A DNA stretch of 64,000 nt from Kurthia populi (GCF_042686175.1 NZ_JBHUOR010000138.1:4036-68035); one strand, 5' to 3'. Counted from the first letter of the stretch, positions 8,887 to 18,919 are shown. The notes: a model not told the origin generated them from the letters alone. Numbers and translations are program-made.

Positions 8887-9994
8887 GTGTTGTCACTCCT
8901 TCTAATGTTGCGAAAACGCGTTGTAGGTCTGCTGTTAAATCGTCGACATCTTCTAAGCCAACAGAGAAGCGTAAGAGTGAAGCATCTACACCTCGCGCAT
9001 TACGCTCTTCTTCAGGGATATCTGCGTGTGTTTGTGTTGTTGGGTAGGTGATAAAACTTTCAACGCCGCCAAGGCTCTCAGCGAACGCAATGAGGTCAAT
9101 TCCTTCTAAAAATGTTGGTACCCACTCAGCTTTTTGTAGGCGGAATGAAATCATGCCACCAAGACCAGCATAAAGGACATCTTTCACTTCTGGCTGTGCA
9201 GTTAAAAATTCTACGAGTGCAGTGGCATTTTTCGTATGCTGTTTCATACGTAAATGAAGTGTTTTTAAACCGCGAATTAATAACCAACAGTCAAAGGCAC
9301 CAAGTGTTGCGCCACTTGCATTATGTTGTAAAAATAGTTGTTCACTTAATTCTTCACCTTTTGCAACAACAAGGCCCGCTAGAACATCATTGTGTCCGCC
9401 AATATACTTCGTGGCACTATGTAAAACGATGTCAGCACCAAGCTCGATAGGACGTTGATAGTAGGGTGTTAAAAATGTATTATCGACAATCAACAACAGA
9501 TTATGTTCATGTGCAAGCACTGCATAATCTTCAATTGAAATTTCTTGCATTAATGGGTTTGTAGGTGTTTCAATAAAAATTGCTTTTGTTTTATCATTGA
9601 TTAGTGCTGCGACTTCATTGATATCTTTGAATGGATTAAAATGCGCTTTTATATCGTATTGTTGTTCATATTGCTTAGCTAAACGATATGTACCTCCATA
9701 TAAGTCATCGGGATAGATTATTTCATCTCCCGCTTTAAATAAAGAGAAGACAAGTCCTACAGCAGCCATACCGCTACTACAGGCAAATCCAGCTGTCCCA
9801 CCTTCTAAATCAGCAATGCCACTTTCTAAAACATCGCGTGTAGGGTTTTTCGTACGTGTATAGTCATAACCTGTTGATTGACCAAGGCCTGGGTGACGAT
9901 AGGCCGTTGATAAATAAATGGGTGTATTAATTGCACCGGTGCGTTCATCTGAATTATTACCAAGCTGTGCTAATTTTGTTTCGATTGTTGTCAT
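8879..9994 (-). CDS. metI: Cystathionine gamma-synthase / O-acetylhomoserine thiolyase MetI
   Basis: 371 residues, same PLP-enzyme family as the next gene. PLP lysine in VLHSATKYIGGHND; TPTNPLMQEI and SSGMAAVGLVFS are family blocks. In B. subtilis MetI joins activated homoserine with cysteine (or sulfide) and MetC then gives homocysteine. It is the first gene after a SAM riboswitch, which supports a methionine-synthesis role. Confidence 0.9.
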   Translation of the reverse strand: MTTIETKLAQLGNNSDERTGAINTPIYLSTAYRHPGLGQSTGYDYTRTKNPTRDVLESGIADLEGGTAGFACSSGMAAVGLVFSLFKAGDEIIYPDDLYGGTYRLAKQYEQQYDIKAHFNPFKDINEVAALINDKTKAIFIETPTNPLMQEISIEDYAVLAHEHNLLLIVDNTFLTPYYQRPIELGADIVLHSATKYIGGHNDVLAGLVVAKGEELSEQLFLQHNASGATLGAFDCWLLIRGLKTLHLRMKQHTKNATALVEFLTAQPEVKDVLYAGLGGMISFRLQKAEWVPTFLEGIDLIAFAESLGGVESFITYPTTQTHADIPEEERNARGVDASLLRFSVGLEDVDDLTADLQRVFATLEGVTTHD

Positions 9995-10021
9995 ATGTCA
10001 TCATCCTTTATGAATAAAATA

Positions 10022-10170
10022 AAAACACCCCGATCTACACAGTAGAAAGGGGCACTTGAAAATACGTCCTTTCTTATCTGTAAGACTATGTCTTCGCGGA
10101 TGTAGCACCTTCCAATGGGGGTTGCTGAGATGTCAATGGGCCACGTCCCTCAATCTCTCTCGATAAGAAA
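10022..10170 (-). promoter_or_regulatory. SAM-I (S-box) riboswitch with terminator controlling metI-metC
   Basis: Read on the minus strand, the leader begins with CTTATCGAGAGAG, continues with GAGGGACGTGGCCC, GCAACC and AAGGTGCTA, and closes with CAGATAAG, the conserved S-box core in order. It is followed by a terminator hairpin (about 10022-10058, GCCCCTTTCTAC / GTAGATCGGGGTG, then TTTTT). SAM binding should favour the terminator and stop transcription of metI-metC when methionine is plentiful. Confidence 0.96.
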
Positions 10171-10305
10171 ATCTATTAAGTTAATAAGATATAATCAATT
10201 AATGGAATTCTAACACTAATTGACAATTGTGACAATATAAAATCTGAAAAATTACAAAAATCAGAAAAAGAAAACGATTATATGATTATTAGTTTAAAAA
10301 TTACA

Positions 10306-10336
10306 TAAAAAAAGAACCGCAAAAGCGATTCTTTTA
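10306..10336 (-). terminator. Terminator of the SH3-domain protein gene
   Basis: Hairpin AAAAGAACCGC-AAAA-GCGATTCTTTT; the minus-strand product ends in a long T-run. Confidence 0.8.
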
Positions 10337-10352
10337 AATAGCGTAGCGCAGA

Positions 10353-11342
10353 TTACTTAACGCTTTTTAATTGGAATACTGTTTTTGTGCCTTTTGTGAT
10401 TTTCACAACGCCTGTTGTTGGCGCAATATAATACGTTTCATTGCCAACTTTAACTGTAATTGTGTTAGTGAATTTACCAGCTTTTGTTGTCACTGTTTTG
10501 TTCACGCCTGTTACTTTATAAGTCATTGAGCCGTTCTTATACGTGTCACCAACTGCGAAAGGATAGTTTAATAATTTCACTGCTTTTTCGCCAGCTTTTT
10601 TATAGTAAAGACCTTTATTAGCTACTTCTTTTAAATAAACTGTTGATGTTTTGTTTGTTTTGCTATCGTGCATTGTCCATACCGTATAGCCTGAAGATGT
10701 TTTTTTACCTTTGCTAGAAAGGGTTACATTAGAGCCATTATGAGCGTATTTATACGTTTTAGCTGTTTGTAAGTTGTAGCCTTTTTTCGTTGTGTTTGCA
10801 GGTGTTGATGGCTTTGTTGTCGTAGCAGGTTTTTTTGCACCAATATAATCTTTATACACATAAGCTGTGCTGTTATTATATTTGATTTTTACCCAACCAT
10901 CTTTTGTTGTACCATAAGCAGTTACTTTTGTTCCAGGTGTTAATTTACCAAGAATTTTCGATGACACATTGCCTTTTTGGCGAACGTTTGCACCAGGTTG
11001 TTGAATATATTTCGTTGATGATTTTGTTGTCGTAGCTGGTGTTTTATCATCTGTAGTTGTTGATACTTTAACGTATTCTTTATAAATATATGCTTTTTTA
11101 TCATTAAATTTGATTTGAACCCAACCATTTTTGTCAGTTGAATAAACGATTACTTTGTCACCTTTTTTAAGTGCGCCAAGTGAATCGCTTTTTAAATCAG
11201 CAGCTTCACGAACAGTGACAGGATTTAAAACTGTACCCGTCATTGTTGTTGCAGTAGTCGTTGCAGCAAAAGATGGTGTTGCAACTGTTAATGTAGAAGC
11301 AGTTAGTACTCCTAAAGATAATACGTATTTTGTTAATTTCAT
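10353..11342 (-). CDS. Secreted protein with two bacterial SH3 domains
   Basis: 329 residues. A signal peptide (about 1-27, ending TPSFAA) precedes two SH3b repeats at about 38-95 and 108-168. Each has the pattern VRE/QxADLKS..LGxLxxGxKVxxY.TxxGWVxIKxN.xxAYxYKxY. Thr-rich linkers join them, and a C-terminal domain of about 130 residues, rich in beta strands, has no motif I recognise. SH3b domains usually bind peptidoglycan, so a wall-associated role is likely. No catalytic domain is seen. Confidence 0.82.
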   Translation of the reverse strand: MKLTKYVLSLGVLTASTLTVATPSFAATTTATTMTGTVLNPVTVREAADLKSDSLGALKKGDKVIVYSTDKNGWVQIKFNDKKAYIYKEYVKVSTTTDDKTPATTTKSSTKYIQQPGANVRQKGNVSSKILGKLTPGTKVTAYGTTKDGWVKIKYNNSTAYVYKDYIGAKKPATTTKPSTPANTTKKGYNLQTAKTYKYAHNGSNVTLSSKGKKTSSGYTVWTMHDSKTNKTSTVYLKEVANKGLYYKKAGEKAVKLLNYPFAVGDTYKNGSMTYKVTGVNKTVTTKAGKFTNTITVKVGNETYYIAPTTGVVKITKGTKTVFQLKSVK

Positions 11343-11461
11343 GTTAAATCATCTCCTGTTAGGCAATAATACCACTAAAATATGCGAAAGTGTATACTTT
11401 CCTATCATTAGTGGAGCAATCTTGTAACAGGACGAGATTCGAAAGAGAAGGTTTCAAAAAA

Positions 11462-13240
11462 CTAAGAAATTTTAAATGCTGCAATTTTTTTTTGAAGTGC
11501 ATTAGATTGCGTAGATAAATTTTCAACAGCATCATAAATTGCATCTACAGAGCGGGCGCCTTCTTCAGCAGATTGTGCATTCTCCTCAGCTTGCATCGCA
11601 TTTTCCTCAGCGATTATATTTACCTCAATAAACGCTTGGGTTACATGTTCACTATGATTTTCAAATGTTTCAATTTTTTGAGCCATATCATCAATAATCA
11701 TAAGTGTTTCATTTGTTTGTGCCACGATAATATCAAGAGAGGACGTCGTTGTATTTGTTAAATTAACACCTTGAATGACTTTCGTAACACCGGTTTCATT
11801 TTGTTCAATAATGGTATGGATCTCGCGCTGAATAGCATGAATCATCGTAGCAACTTCATTTGCTGCTTGCTGTGAAGATTCAGCGAGATTTCGCACTTCA
11901 TCTGCTACTACTGAAAAGCCTTTGCCAGCTTCGCCTGCACGTGCTGCTTCAATTGAAGCATTAAGCGCTAATAAATTCGTTTGATCTGCGATTTCTGTAA
12001 TTGTTTGAATAATCGATGTGATTTGTGAAGAACGGTCCCCAAGCTTTTGAACGGTGCCAGTTGTGTTCGCGATTGTTTCTTCAATTTCCATCATCATATT
12101 TGCCGCATTTTGTACAGAAGCGTAGCCTTCATTGGCGGCTTGAATCATCGCATCTGCAGAAATCTTCATATCATTCGTATCATTCGATAAATGTGTTGCG
12201 GCGCTATGGAGCATTTCCATTTTTTGCGCAGCAGCATTCATATTTATAATGGTATTTTCACTACTTTCTGAAATGACGTTTGAAGATTGTGCGATAGATT
12301 GAATAATGTCAGCGCTTTGAGCAGCGGATGTTTTTAATTGTGCACCATTTGCTGCGACATCATGTGCCAGTGTATCAATATTTCCAACAAGGTCTGCGAT
12401 GGACTCAATTAATGAATTAGTGCTCTGACCAATCTGCGCAAATTCATCTCGTGTAGAAATGTGGATACGCTGTGTCAAATCACCACCATTATTTGCCATG
12501 TCATCAATTGCTGCTTGAATACGAGCGGTATTTCGCTTAATCGAACGGAATAATAAAAAGCCAGTAATTGATAAGACAATGATTGCGAGTAGCGTTAAGA
12601 TAAAGAAAATTAATTCTGACAACGTTGTGGAGTTTTCGAGTGTGACTAATTTTTTTGAGCTTTTTTCATTTAATGCATTTTTCATATAATTGATTTGTGT
12701 ATTAACATTTGTCATCGCTTTTTGTCCAGCACCACGCGATACATATTCCTTAGCAGCTGAAAGGCCTTCTGTTTCACGTATAGCCATTGCGCTGTTTGCA
12801 GTGTTCGTATATGTTGTGTAATATGCTAAAATCGTTTCGAGATGTTTTAATTCATTGTTAGAACGGCTAAACTTTTCCTGTAGCTTTTCGACTTGTGTGG
12901 TAAACGAGGCGGCTTGCTCATCGTATAATGCACGTTCATTAGTATTGCCAGTAATGATATATGTTTTTTCGAGTGCAGTAATTGCCGCTAATTTGCCAGA
13001 CAGGCTATTAACCTCGAGCTGTGTTTTTAATGTGTCGCCATTAAATAGTTTTAATTCATCCTTAAGTTTTTCTAAATTATTGTAACTCAATACAAGCATC
13101 GCAACGAGTAATAAAGATAAAGCTGCGAATGTCATCACAATTCTCCAGCGAAGAAGAAATAAAGGCCACATTTTTTTAAAAGTAGTATTAAATAGTCCTT
13201 TTTTAACCGATGATTTATTTTCTTTTGTGTCTATTATCAT
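11462..13240 (-). CDS. Methyl-accepting chemotaxis protein
   Basis: 592 residues. Layout: short cytoplasmic start, transmembrane helix about 33-53, extracellular helical sensor about 54-205, second transmembrane helix about 208-230, HAMP, then a long coiled-coil signalling domain. The hairpin tip signature EIADQTNLLALNASIEAARAG identifies a chemoreceptor that controls CheA/CheW. The helical sensor domain resembles four-helix-bundle types; its ligand cannot be inferred. Monocistronic, preceded by AGGGGG. Confidence 0.94.
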   Translation of the reverse strand: MIIDTKENKSSVKKGLFNTTFKKMWPLFLLRWRIVMTFAALSLLLVAMLVLSYNNLEKLKDELKLFNGDTLKTQLEVNSLSGKLAAITALEKTYIITGNTNERALYDEQAASFTTQVEKLQEKFSRSNNELKHLETILAYYTTYTNTANSAMAIRETEGLSAAKEYVSRGAGQKAMTNVNTQINYMKNALNEKSSKKLVTLENSTTLSELIFFILTLLAIIVLSITGFLLFRSIKRNTARIQAAIDDMANNGGDLTQRIHISTRDEFAQIGQSTNSLIESIADLVGNIDTLAHDVAANGAQLKTSAAQSADIIQSIAQSSNVISESSENTIINMNAAAQKMEMLHSAATHLSNDTNDMKISADAMIQAANEGYASVQNAANMMMEIEETIANTTGTVQKLGDRSSQITSIIQTITEIADQTNLLALNASIEAARAGEAGKGFSVVADEVRNLAESSQQAANEVATMIHAIQREIHTIIEQNETGVTKVIQGVNLTNTTTSSLDIIVAQTNETLMIIDDMAQKIETFENHSEHVTQAFIEVNIIAEENAMQAEENAQSAEEGARSVDAIYDAVENLSTQSNALQKKIAAFKIS

Positions 13241-13336
13241 AATCGTACCCCCTTGTTAGCTAGGTACAATTATATAGTACAGTCGAATTAGTGTAAAATC
13301 TGTATTTTCAAATAAATGAAGAAAGAAGGAGAAATC

Positions 13337-13561
13337 ATGCAACCAAGTTTTTATTTATATGTGTTAACTTTTCGTGGCGCGAGCGATGAATACGGCGTTT
13401 TTGCAGAAGCTGCATTTAACGATCATGCTTTTCCAAAACAAGAAATGGACTTTGAAAAAATTTCTTTGTATATTGAAGAATTAGCCGACGATGACTTAAA
13501 TGCAGCGACATTTGATCACTTATGGGCAATGTATGAAGAGAAATATATAGTGGAATACTGA
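13337..13561 (+). CDS. yozE: YozE family small protein (UPF0346)
   Basis: 74 residues from ATG 13337, preceded by AAGGAG. SFYLYVLTFRG, AEAAFNDHAFPKQEMDFEKISLYIE and the ATFDHLWAMYEE end match the YozE SAM-like fold family. Function unknown; these proteins are small and cytoplasmic. Stands alone ahead of deoD. Confidence 0.85.
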   Translation: MQPSFYLYVLTFRGASDEYGVFAEAAFNDHAFPKQEMDFEKISLYIEELADDDLNAATFDHLWAMYEEKYIVEY

Positions 13562-13649
13562 TTATTGTTTGTCAGAGGTCAGACTTTTTAGTACAATCAA
13601 AATAGTTATGAAAAGGCTTTCGATAATTAAATGAAATGAGGGAATTTAT

Positions 13650-14354
13650 ATGAGTATTCATATTAACGCAAAAGACGGCGAAATCGCTGATATTGTTCTA
13701 TTACCAGGAGATCCTTTACGCGCTAAATTTATCGCAGAAACATTTTTAGAAAATCCTGTTCAATACAATGACGTTCGAAATATGTTTGGTTACACAGGTA
13801 CATATAAAGGCCACCGAGTGTCGGTACAAGGCACAGGTATGGGTGTACCATCTATTAGTATTTATGCAACTGAATTACTAAAAGATTATGGTTGTAAAAA
13901 ATTAATTCGTGTTGGGACAGCAGGTGCTTTAAAACGTGACGTAAAAGTACGTGACGTAGTATTAGCGCAAGGTGCAACAACAGACTCAAAAATGAATGAA
14001 ATCCAGTTTGGTGGATTAGATTACGCACCAATTGCTGATTTTGATTTATTATTAAAAGCATATAATGCAGGTAAAGAAGCAGGCTTAAACCTACGTGTTG
14101 GTAACGTTTATACAGCAGATTTATTCTATGGTGAGAAAAATCCTAATGAATTATTAGCTGATTATGGCGTATTAGCAGTAGAAATGGAAACAGCTGCTCT
14201 TTATACATTAGCAGCGAAATATGATGCACAAGCATTATCTGTATTAACTATTTCAGATCATTTAATTACTGGTGAAGCGACTTCTTCAGAAGAACGCCAA
14301 TCAACGTTTAAAGAAATGATGGTTGTTGCACTAGAAGCAGCAATCGCTGAATAA
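13650..14354 (+). CDS. deoD: Purine nucleoside phosphorylase, DeoD type
   Basis: 234 residues, full length. Cleaves purine ribo- and deoxyribonucleosides with phosphate. The family blocks LLPGDPLRAKFIAE, GTGMGVPSISIYATEL, RVGTAGAL and VEMETAALYTLAA (ribose and phosphate pocket) are present, with catalytic Asp in ISDHLIT. Good AUG with GAGGG upstream. Likely its own transcription unit, ended by the hairpin at 14374. Confidence 0.96.
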   Translation: MSIHINAKDGEIADIVLLPGDPLRAKFIAETFLENPVQYNDVRNMFGYTGTYKGHRVSVQGTGMGVPSISIYATELLKDYGCKKLIRVGTAGALKRDVKVRDVVLAQGATTDSKMNEIQFGGLDYAPIADFDLLLKAYNAGKEAGLNLRVGNVYTADLFYGEKNPNELLADYGVLAVEMETAALYTLAAKYDAQALSVLTISDHLITGEATSSEERQSTFKEMMVVALEAAIAE

Positions 14355-14373
14355 TAAAGTAAATCATTTTTAT

Positions 14374-14412
14374 AAAAGGTCAGCAACGTCTATTAGGCGG
14401 CGCTGACCTTTT
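14374..14412 (+). terminator. Terminator after deoD
   Basis: Arms AAAAGGTCAGC and GCTGACCTTTT, T-run short. Confidence 0.75.
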
Positions 14413-14561
14413 GCTATCTAAAAAGCATAAAATAAAAAGAGAACGGATCTTGAATAGAAAGAGTATAAACTTTTCATATAACTTTTCTTTTCGGATACGT
14501 CGAATACTGCTAAAATAGACGTAGTGTGCAAACGTTTGAATAGTGAAAGTGGTGAAAGAAA

Positions 14562-16046
14562 TTGGACGAAAAAAAATCGCAAAACGAAGAACAGCATGAA
14601 AACGAAGTAAAACCTGCAAAAAAATATGTTCGCATGAAGCCATTTACACTTATTATGCTAATTATTGTACTGATTATTAGTACATCAGGAATTACAATTT
14701 TGGCGTTAACTTTTGGTGAAGGAAAAATGGTTGAGGTGCGAACAAATTCAAGTACACATCCACAATTTCAAAAAGTATTAGATGTGTATGATGAACTCGA
14801 TAAAAAATACTTTAAAGAAGTAGATGAAGAAAAATTGGCTGAGGGTGCAATGGAAGGTATGATTAACGCATTAGGCGATCCATATTCTACTTATATGCCT
14901 AAAGAAGAAGCAAAGCAATTTAGTGAACAAATTTCTTCTAGTTTTGAAGGGATTGGTGCAGAGATTCAAGAAAAGGACGGTCAAATTGTTGTCGTGTCAC
15001 CAATCAAAAACTCTCCAGCTGAAAAAGCGGGCATTAAACCCAATGATATTATTAAAACAGTAGATGGAAAATCCATTGTTGGAAAAACAGCGGATCAAGC
15101 AGTTAAATTAATTCGTGGTGAAAAAGGAACAAAAGTGAAAATAGAATTCCAAAGGGGCGATTCGAAAAATCTACATAAGATTACACTCGTTCGCGATGAA
15201 ATTCCAGTTGAGACAGTTTACGCTTCAATGATGAAAAATAAAGTAGCACATATCCAAATTACAAGTTTTTCTGAAGATACGTACAAAGAATTATTAGAAA
15301 AATTAGATGAGCTGGAAGCGAAAGGGATGAAAGGGTTAGTATTAGACGTACGTCAAAATCCAGGTGGTCGTCTTGATGTCGCGATTAATATTGCTAGTCT
15401 GTTTGTAGCGACTGGAAAACCAGTAGTTCAAGTAGAGAATCGTGATGGAGAGAAAAATGTTGCTTCAGCACAAGATGGTCGTAAAGTAACGGTGCCGATG
15501 ACGATTTTAGTTGATGGTGGTAGTGCCTCTGCATCGGAAATTTTAGCGGGTGCAGTAAATGAGTCTGCAAATGTTAAAATCATTGGTGAGAAAACATTTG
15601 GTAAAGGAACTGTTCAGACGGTAGAAGATTTATCAGATGGTGCCACATTGAAATATACAACAGCTAAATGGTTAACGCCAGATGGTAATTGGATTCATGA
15701 AAAAGGTATTAAGCCAAATGTAAAAGTGAAGTATCCTTCTTACGCAAATTTACCGTATATTGATACGACAAAAACATTAAAACAAGGTGATGTGTCAGAT
15801 ACGGTGAAGGTAGCAGAAAAAATGTTTGAAGCACTTGGTTATACGGTTGGAACAGTAGATGGCTTATATGACTATAATACATTATTAGCTGTTCAGGCTT
15901 TCCAACAAGAGCATGATTTAAACGTGACGGGTACATTAACGGGTGAAACAACAACAGAACTAATGAATCAACTCCGTAAGAAAATTAAAAAAGATGATCC
16001 ACAGTTGAAAAAAGCACATAGTATCGTTGTGAAAGAAGCAAAATAA
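14562..16046 (+). CDS. S41 family C-terminal processing peptidase (CtpB-like) with PDZ and peptidoglycan-binding domain
   Basis: 494 residues from a TTG start with GGTGAAAG upstream; the next ATG (14634) lies at the membrane helix and looks too late. Order: transmembrane anchor about 25-50, PDZ about 105-185, S41 protease, and a C-terminal peptidoglycan-binding repeat about 395-470 (SDTVKVAEKMFEALGYTVG... LLAVQAFQQEHDLNVTGTL). Catalytic Ser is in GGSASASEILAGA and Lys in GEKTFGKGTVQ. An extracytoplasmic protease with a Ser-Lys dyad, as CtpB/CtpA of Bacillus. Confidence 0.93.
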   Translation: MDEKKSQNEEQHENEVKPAKKYVRMKPFTLIMLIIVLIISTSGITILALTFGEGKMVEVRTNSSTHPQFQKVLDVYDELDKKYFKEVDEEKLAEGAMEGMINALGDPYSTYMPKEEAKQFSEQISSSFEGIGAEIQEKDGQIVVVSPIKNSPAEKAGIKPNDIIKTVDGKSIVGKTADQAVKLIRGEKGTKVKIEFQRGDSKNLHKITLVRDEIPVETVYASMMKNKVAHIQITSFSEDTYKELLEKLDELEAKGMKGLVLDVRQNPGGRLDVAINIASLFVATGKPVVQVENRDGEKNVASAQDGRKVTVPMTILVDGGSASASEILAGAVNESANVKIIGEKTFGKGTVQTVEDLSDGATLKYTTAKWLTPDGNWIHEKGIKPNVKVKYPSYANLPYIDTTKTLKQGDVSDTVKVAEKMFEALGYTVGTVDGLYDYNTLLAVQAFQQEHDLNVTGTLTGETTTELMNQLRKKIKKDDPQLKKAHSIVVKEAK

Positions 16047-16049
16047 TCG

Positions 16050-16079
16050 TAAAAAGGGCTGCTTCGGCAGCTCTTTTTC
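16050..16079 (+). terminator. Terminator after the S41 peptidase gene
   Basis: AAAAAGGGCTGC-TTCG-GCAGCTCTTTTT, a stable tetraloop hairpin with T-run. Confidence 0.88.
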
Positions 16080-16097
16080 TAATTGGAGGATATTCAA

Positions 16098-17000
16098 ATG
16101 AAAGATGTTTATTTATTGAGTGGCTTTTTAGGAAGCGGTAAAACAACGCTATTAGCGAATTTTATTGAGGAATTGAAAGCACACGGATTAAAACCAGCTG
16201 TAATTATGAACGAACTAGGGGAACTGAACTTTGATTCGCAAGCTGTTGAAGAAGGAGTTCCATTAAAAGAAATGTTAAATGGCTGTATTTGTTGCTCGGG
16301 TGCTGAAAAAACAGAAGCGCAAGTGCAATCGCTATTAGCAGAATCGGACTGGGATGTATTATTAATTGAAACAACAGGTGCAGCTCATCCAGTAGAAGCA
16401 CTAGATGCTGTCTATTCACCTCTTTTTGCCAATGACTTAAATATTAAAGGGATTATTACAGTAGCCGATAGCAAGCGCTGGTTACATCGCAATGACATGA
16501 CGCCTCAAACGCGCTCATTATTCCTTGAACAAATTCGCCATGCACATTTAATTTTAGCCAATAAATCTGATTTATTAACACCAGAAGAATTAGCGCAAGT
16601 AACATTTGAAATGCAAAACTTAAATAGTCATGCACCGATTTTACAAACAGTGAATGCTAATGTTCCATTTACGTATATTGAAAGAATGCGTGCAACAGCA
16701 ACTGGTGATGTGCAAAAAGCGGATCTTGGTCATCATTTACATTTAAGCTCGCGCTTACTTCACTTTGGCGAAGGAGAAAGCTATACAATGGAAGAAGTAG
16801 AGGACTGGGTACGTTCACTGCCAGAAACAATTTATCGTATGAAAGGCTATGTGCCGATTGAAGGCAATAGTCATCCGATGCTCTTCCAATATGCATATGG
16901 ACTAACACAATGGCTTCCTGAATATATGAAAATGGATCCGAATTTAGTCATTATTGGGGATGGCGTTGATCGAATCCCGTTATTAGGGCGAACAATGTAA
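16098..17000 (+). CDS. CobW/P47K family GTP-binding metallochaperone
   Basis: 300 residues from ATG 16098 (GGAGG upstream). G3E GTPase layout: Walker A GFLGSGKT at 9-16, the metal-binding CICC motif at about 61-64, ETTGAAHP and the specificity motif NKSD. The C-terminal CobW domain follows. Such proteins deliver zinc or other metals under limitation (ZagA/YciC, YjiA types). No Zur box is evident nearby, so the metal is not fixed. Confidence 0.9.
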   Translation: MKDVYLLSGFLGSGKTTLLANFIEELKAHGLKPAVIMNELGELNFDSQAVEEGVPLKEMLNGCICCSGAEKTEAQVQSLLAESDWDVLLIETTGAAHPVEALDAVYSPLFANDLNIKGIITVADSKRWLHRNDMTPQTRSLFLEQIRHAHLILANKSDLLTPEELAQVTFEMQNLNSHAPILQTVNANVPFTYIERMRATATGDVQKADLGHHLHLSSRLLHFGEGESYTMEEVEDWVRSLPETIYRMKGYVPIEGNSHPMLFQYAYGLTQWLPEYMKMDPNLVIIGDGVDRIPLLGRTM

Positions 17001-17001
17001 C

Positions 17002-17036
17002 TAAAAAGAGTCGCGAACCATGCGACTCTTTTTTTT
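17002..17036 (+). terminator. Terminator after the CobW-type gene
   Basis: AAAAAGAGTCGC-GAACCAT-GCGACTCTTTTTTTT. Confidence 0.88.
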
Positions 17037-17170
17037 CGTGCTTTTACTATGCTACAATGAAAGCTGTGATAATAATTTTGTCAGAATAAGTGCATTTTGT
17101 TGTCAGAGGTGTATAATGACGAGGTTATTAAATTGATTCGTTAACAGTGATAGGAGCGTTTATATAGATT

Positions 17171-18250
17171 ATGAAGAAAACCATCGTTTTTACAGGTGGC
17201 GGAACAGCGGGCCACGTATCGCTTAACCAAGCGATTATTCCATCCTTTTTAGAAGCAGGATATGAAGTACATTATATCGGTTCAAAAGAAGGCATAGAAA
17301 AAGAAATTATTCCACAGGCATTTCCACAAATTGCATATCATGCGATTTCAAGTGGTAAATTACGTCGTTATTTTTCAACGAAAAACTTTTCAGATCCGTT
17401 CCGCGTATTAGCCGGTATTGCACAAGCATCTGCTATTTTACGCAAGGTGAAACCGCAAATTATTTTTTCAAAAGGTGGTTTCGTATCGGTACCGGTCGTA
17501 ATGGCTGCGAAAATGGCAGGTATTCCTGTTGTGGCGCATGAATCAGATGTGACGCCAGGCTTAGCGAATAAATTAGCATTACCATTTGCATCACATATTT
17601 TTACGGTGTTTAAAGAAACGTTAAAATATGTCCCAGCTGAAAAATCAACATGTACGGGTTCGGTTATTCGACCAGCTCTATTTTCAGGGAATCGTGAATC
17701 AGGGTTACAATATTGTGGTTTCTCAAATAATAAACCAACGATTATGATTATGGGTGGTTCACTAGGTTCTAAATTTATTAACGATGCTGTACGCGCAAAT
17801 TTAGAAGAATTACTTAAAACGTATAACATTATTCATTTATGTGGTAAAGGAAATGTAGAGCCGAAATTAGACATTTTAGCAGGCTATAAACAATTTGATT
17901 ATGTCACAACAGAGTTACCAAACTTATTGTATGCATCAGATTATATTATTTCACGTGCTGGTTCTAACTCAATCTTTGAATTTTTAGCATTAGAAAAACC
18001 AATGTTATTAATTCCATTATCAGCTGCACAATCACGCGGAGACCAAATTTTAAATGCACGATTATTTAAATCACAAGGCTTGGCTTTAGTTTTAGAAGAA
18101 GAATCTGTTAACAAAGAAACGTTCTTAACAGCCGTGCATGAGCTACGCGATAAAGAGCCTGCGTTAATGAAAGCGATGCAAGAGGCGGAAAAACCAAAAT
18201 TACCAGATGATATGATGCAATTAATTTTGCAATATGCTAAAAAGAAATAA
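17171..18250 (+). CDS. murG: UDP-GlcNAc:lipid I N-acetylglucosaminyltransferase MurG
   Basis: 359 residues. Makes lipid II from lipid I at the inner face of the membrane. The N-terminal glycine-rich loop FTGGGTAGHV is the MurG signature; GGFVSVPVVMAAKMAGIPVVAHESD binds lipid I side, and the C-terminal half has MGGSLGS and SRAGSNSIFEFLALEKPMLLIPL for UDP-GlcNAc. It lies outside any division/cell-wall cluster, as in other bacilli that carry a stand-alone MurG of this type. Confidence 0.93.
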   Translation: MKKTIVFTGGGTAGHVSLNQAIIPSFLEAGYEVHYIGSKEGIEKEIIPQAFPQIAYHAISSGKLRRYFSTKNFSDPFRVLAGIAQASAILRKVKPQIIFSKGGFVSVPVVMAAKMAGIPVVAHESDVTPGLANKLALPFASHIFTVFKETLKYVPAEKSTCTGSVIRPALFSGNRESGLQYCGFSNNKPTIMIMGGSLGSKFINDAVRANLEELLKTYNIIHLCGKGNVEPKLDILAGYKQFDYVTTELPNLLYASDYIISRAGSNSIFEFLALEKPMLLIPLSAAQSRGDQILNARLFKSQGLALVLEEESVNKETFLTAVHELRDKEPALMKAMQEAEKPKLPDDMMQLILQYAKKK

Positions 18251-18261
18251 TCTAGCATGAC

Positions 18262-18295
18262 GTGAGAGGTTAGGGAAATCCTAACCTCTTTTTTG
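18262..18295 (+). terminator. Terminator after murG
   Basis: GAGAGGTTAGG-GAAAT-CCTAACCTCTTTTTT. Confidence 0.88.
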
Positions 18296-18373
18296 CATTA
18301 TAAAAGGCAGCTCGCGTCGCATAATTGCTAGGGAGCTGCCTTTAGGTCGGGGTAATTTCGCTTGTGGTATCCA

Positions 18374-18919
18374 TTAGATTGCTTGTTCCTCCTCGTTTGT
18401 TTGTGTAGCAAGATATAGATAGAAGTTATCTTTGTCTACTTTGAATAATTCAAATGGGATGTCACCGCTATTTACTTGTGCATATAGCGCTGGGTGTAAC
18501 TCTTTTGCGTCAATTGCGTATCCCAGTTTTTCAACAGCACGCTGTGACTGCTTGTTCACTTTTCGAACTTTCATAAACACTGTTTGGAATCCTAATTCGA
18601 AGAATAACTCTTTGAAAAATTCTACTTTTGCTTTTTGGTTGTAGCCCTTACCTTGATAAGGCTTACCAATCCAAGTTCCTAGGAATCCTGCACCATCTGC
18701 AACGTCGAATAAAGCAATTACACCAATTGGTTTGCCCCAATCATCTGTAATTGTACGAGAGACTGTTTTACCAAAGTGCTCTTCTACCATTAATTGTCGA
18801 GTCATAAAAGCAAATTCCTCAGCAGAATGTGCTTTTTGCCGTACATACGGGAATACCTCAGGATGTGTCATAAGCTCAAATAGTTCTGCAGACTCGTGCA
18901 GTTCACGTTTTTTTAACAT
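18374..18919 (-). CDS. GNAT family N-acetyltransferase (RimJ/RimL type)
   Basis: 181 residues. The pattern GFLGTWIGKPYQGKGYNQKAKVEFFKELFFELGFQTVFMKVRKVNKQSQRAVEKLGY is the classic acetyl-CoA-binding region with Q-x-G-x-G and the final AVEKLGY helix, as in RimJ/RimL-like transferases. Substrate unknown. It lies downstream of the tRNA-like element at 18973-19040 on the same strand, 53 bases apart. Confidence 0.9.
   Translation of the reverse strand: MLKKRELHESAELFELMTHPEVFPYVRQKAHSAEEFAFMTRQLMVEEHFGKTVSRTITDDWGKPIGVIALFDVADGAGFLGTWIGKPYQGKGYNQKAKVEFFKELFFELGFQTVFMKVRKVNKQSQRAVEKLGYAIDAKELHPALYAQVNSGDIPFELFKVDKDNFYLYLATQTNEEEQAI

Noticed and set aside
17368..17829. 153-codon minus-strand open frame over murG
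   Set aside because: Shadow of a well-identified gene, without start signals.
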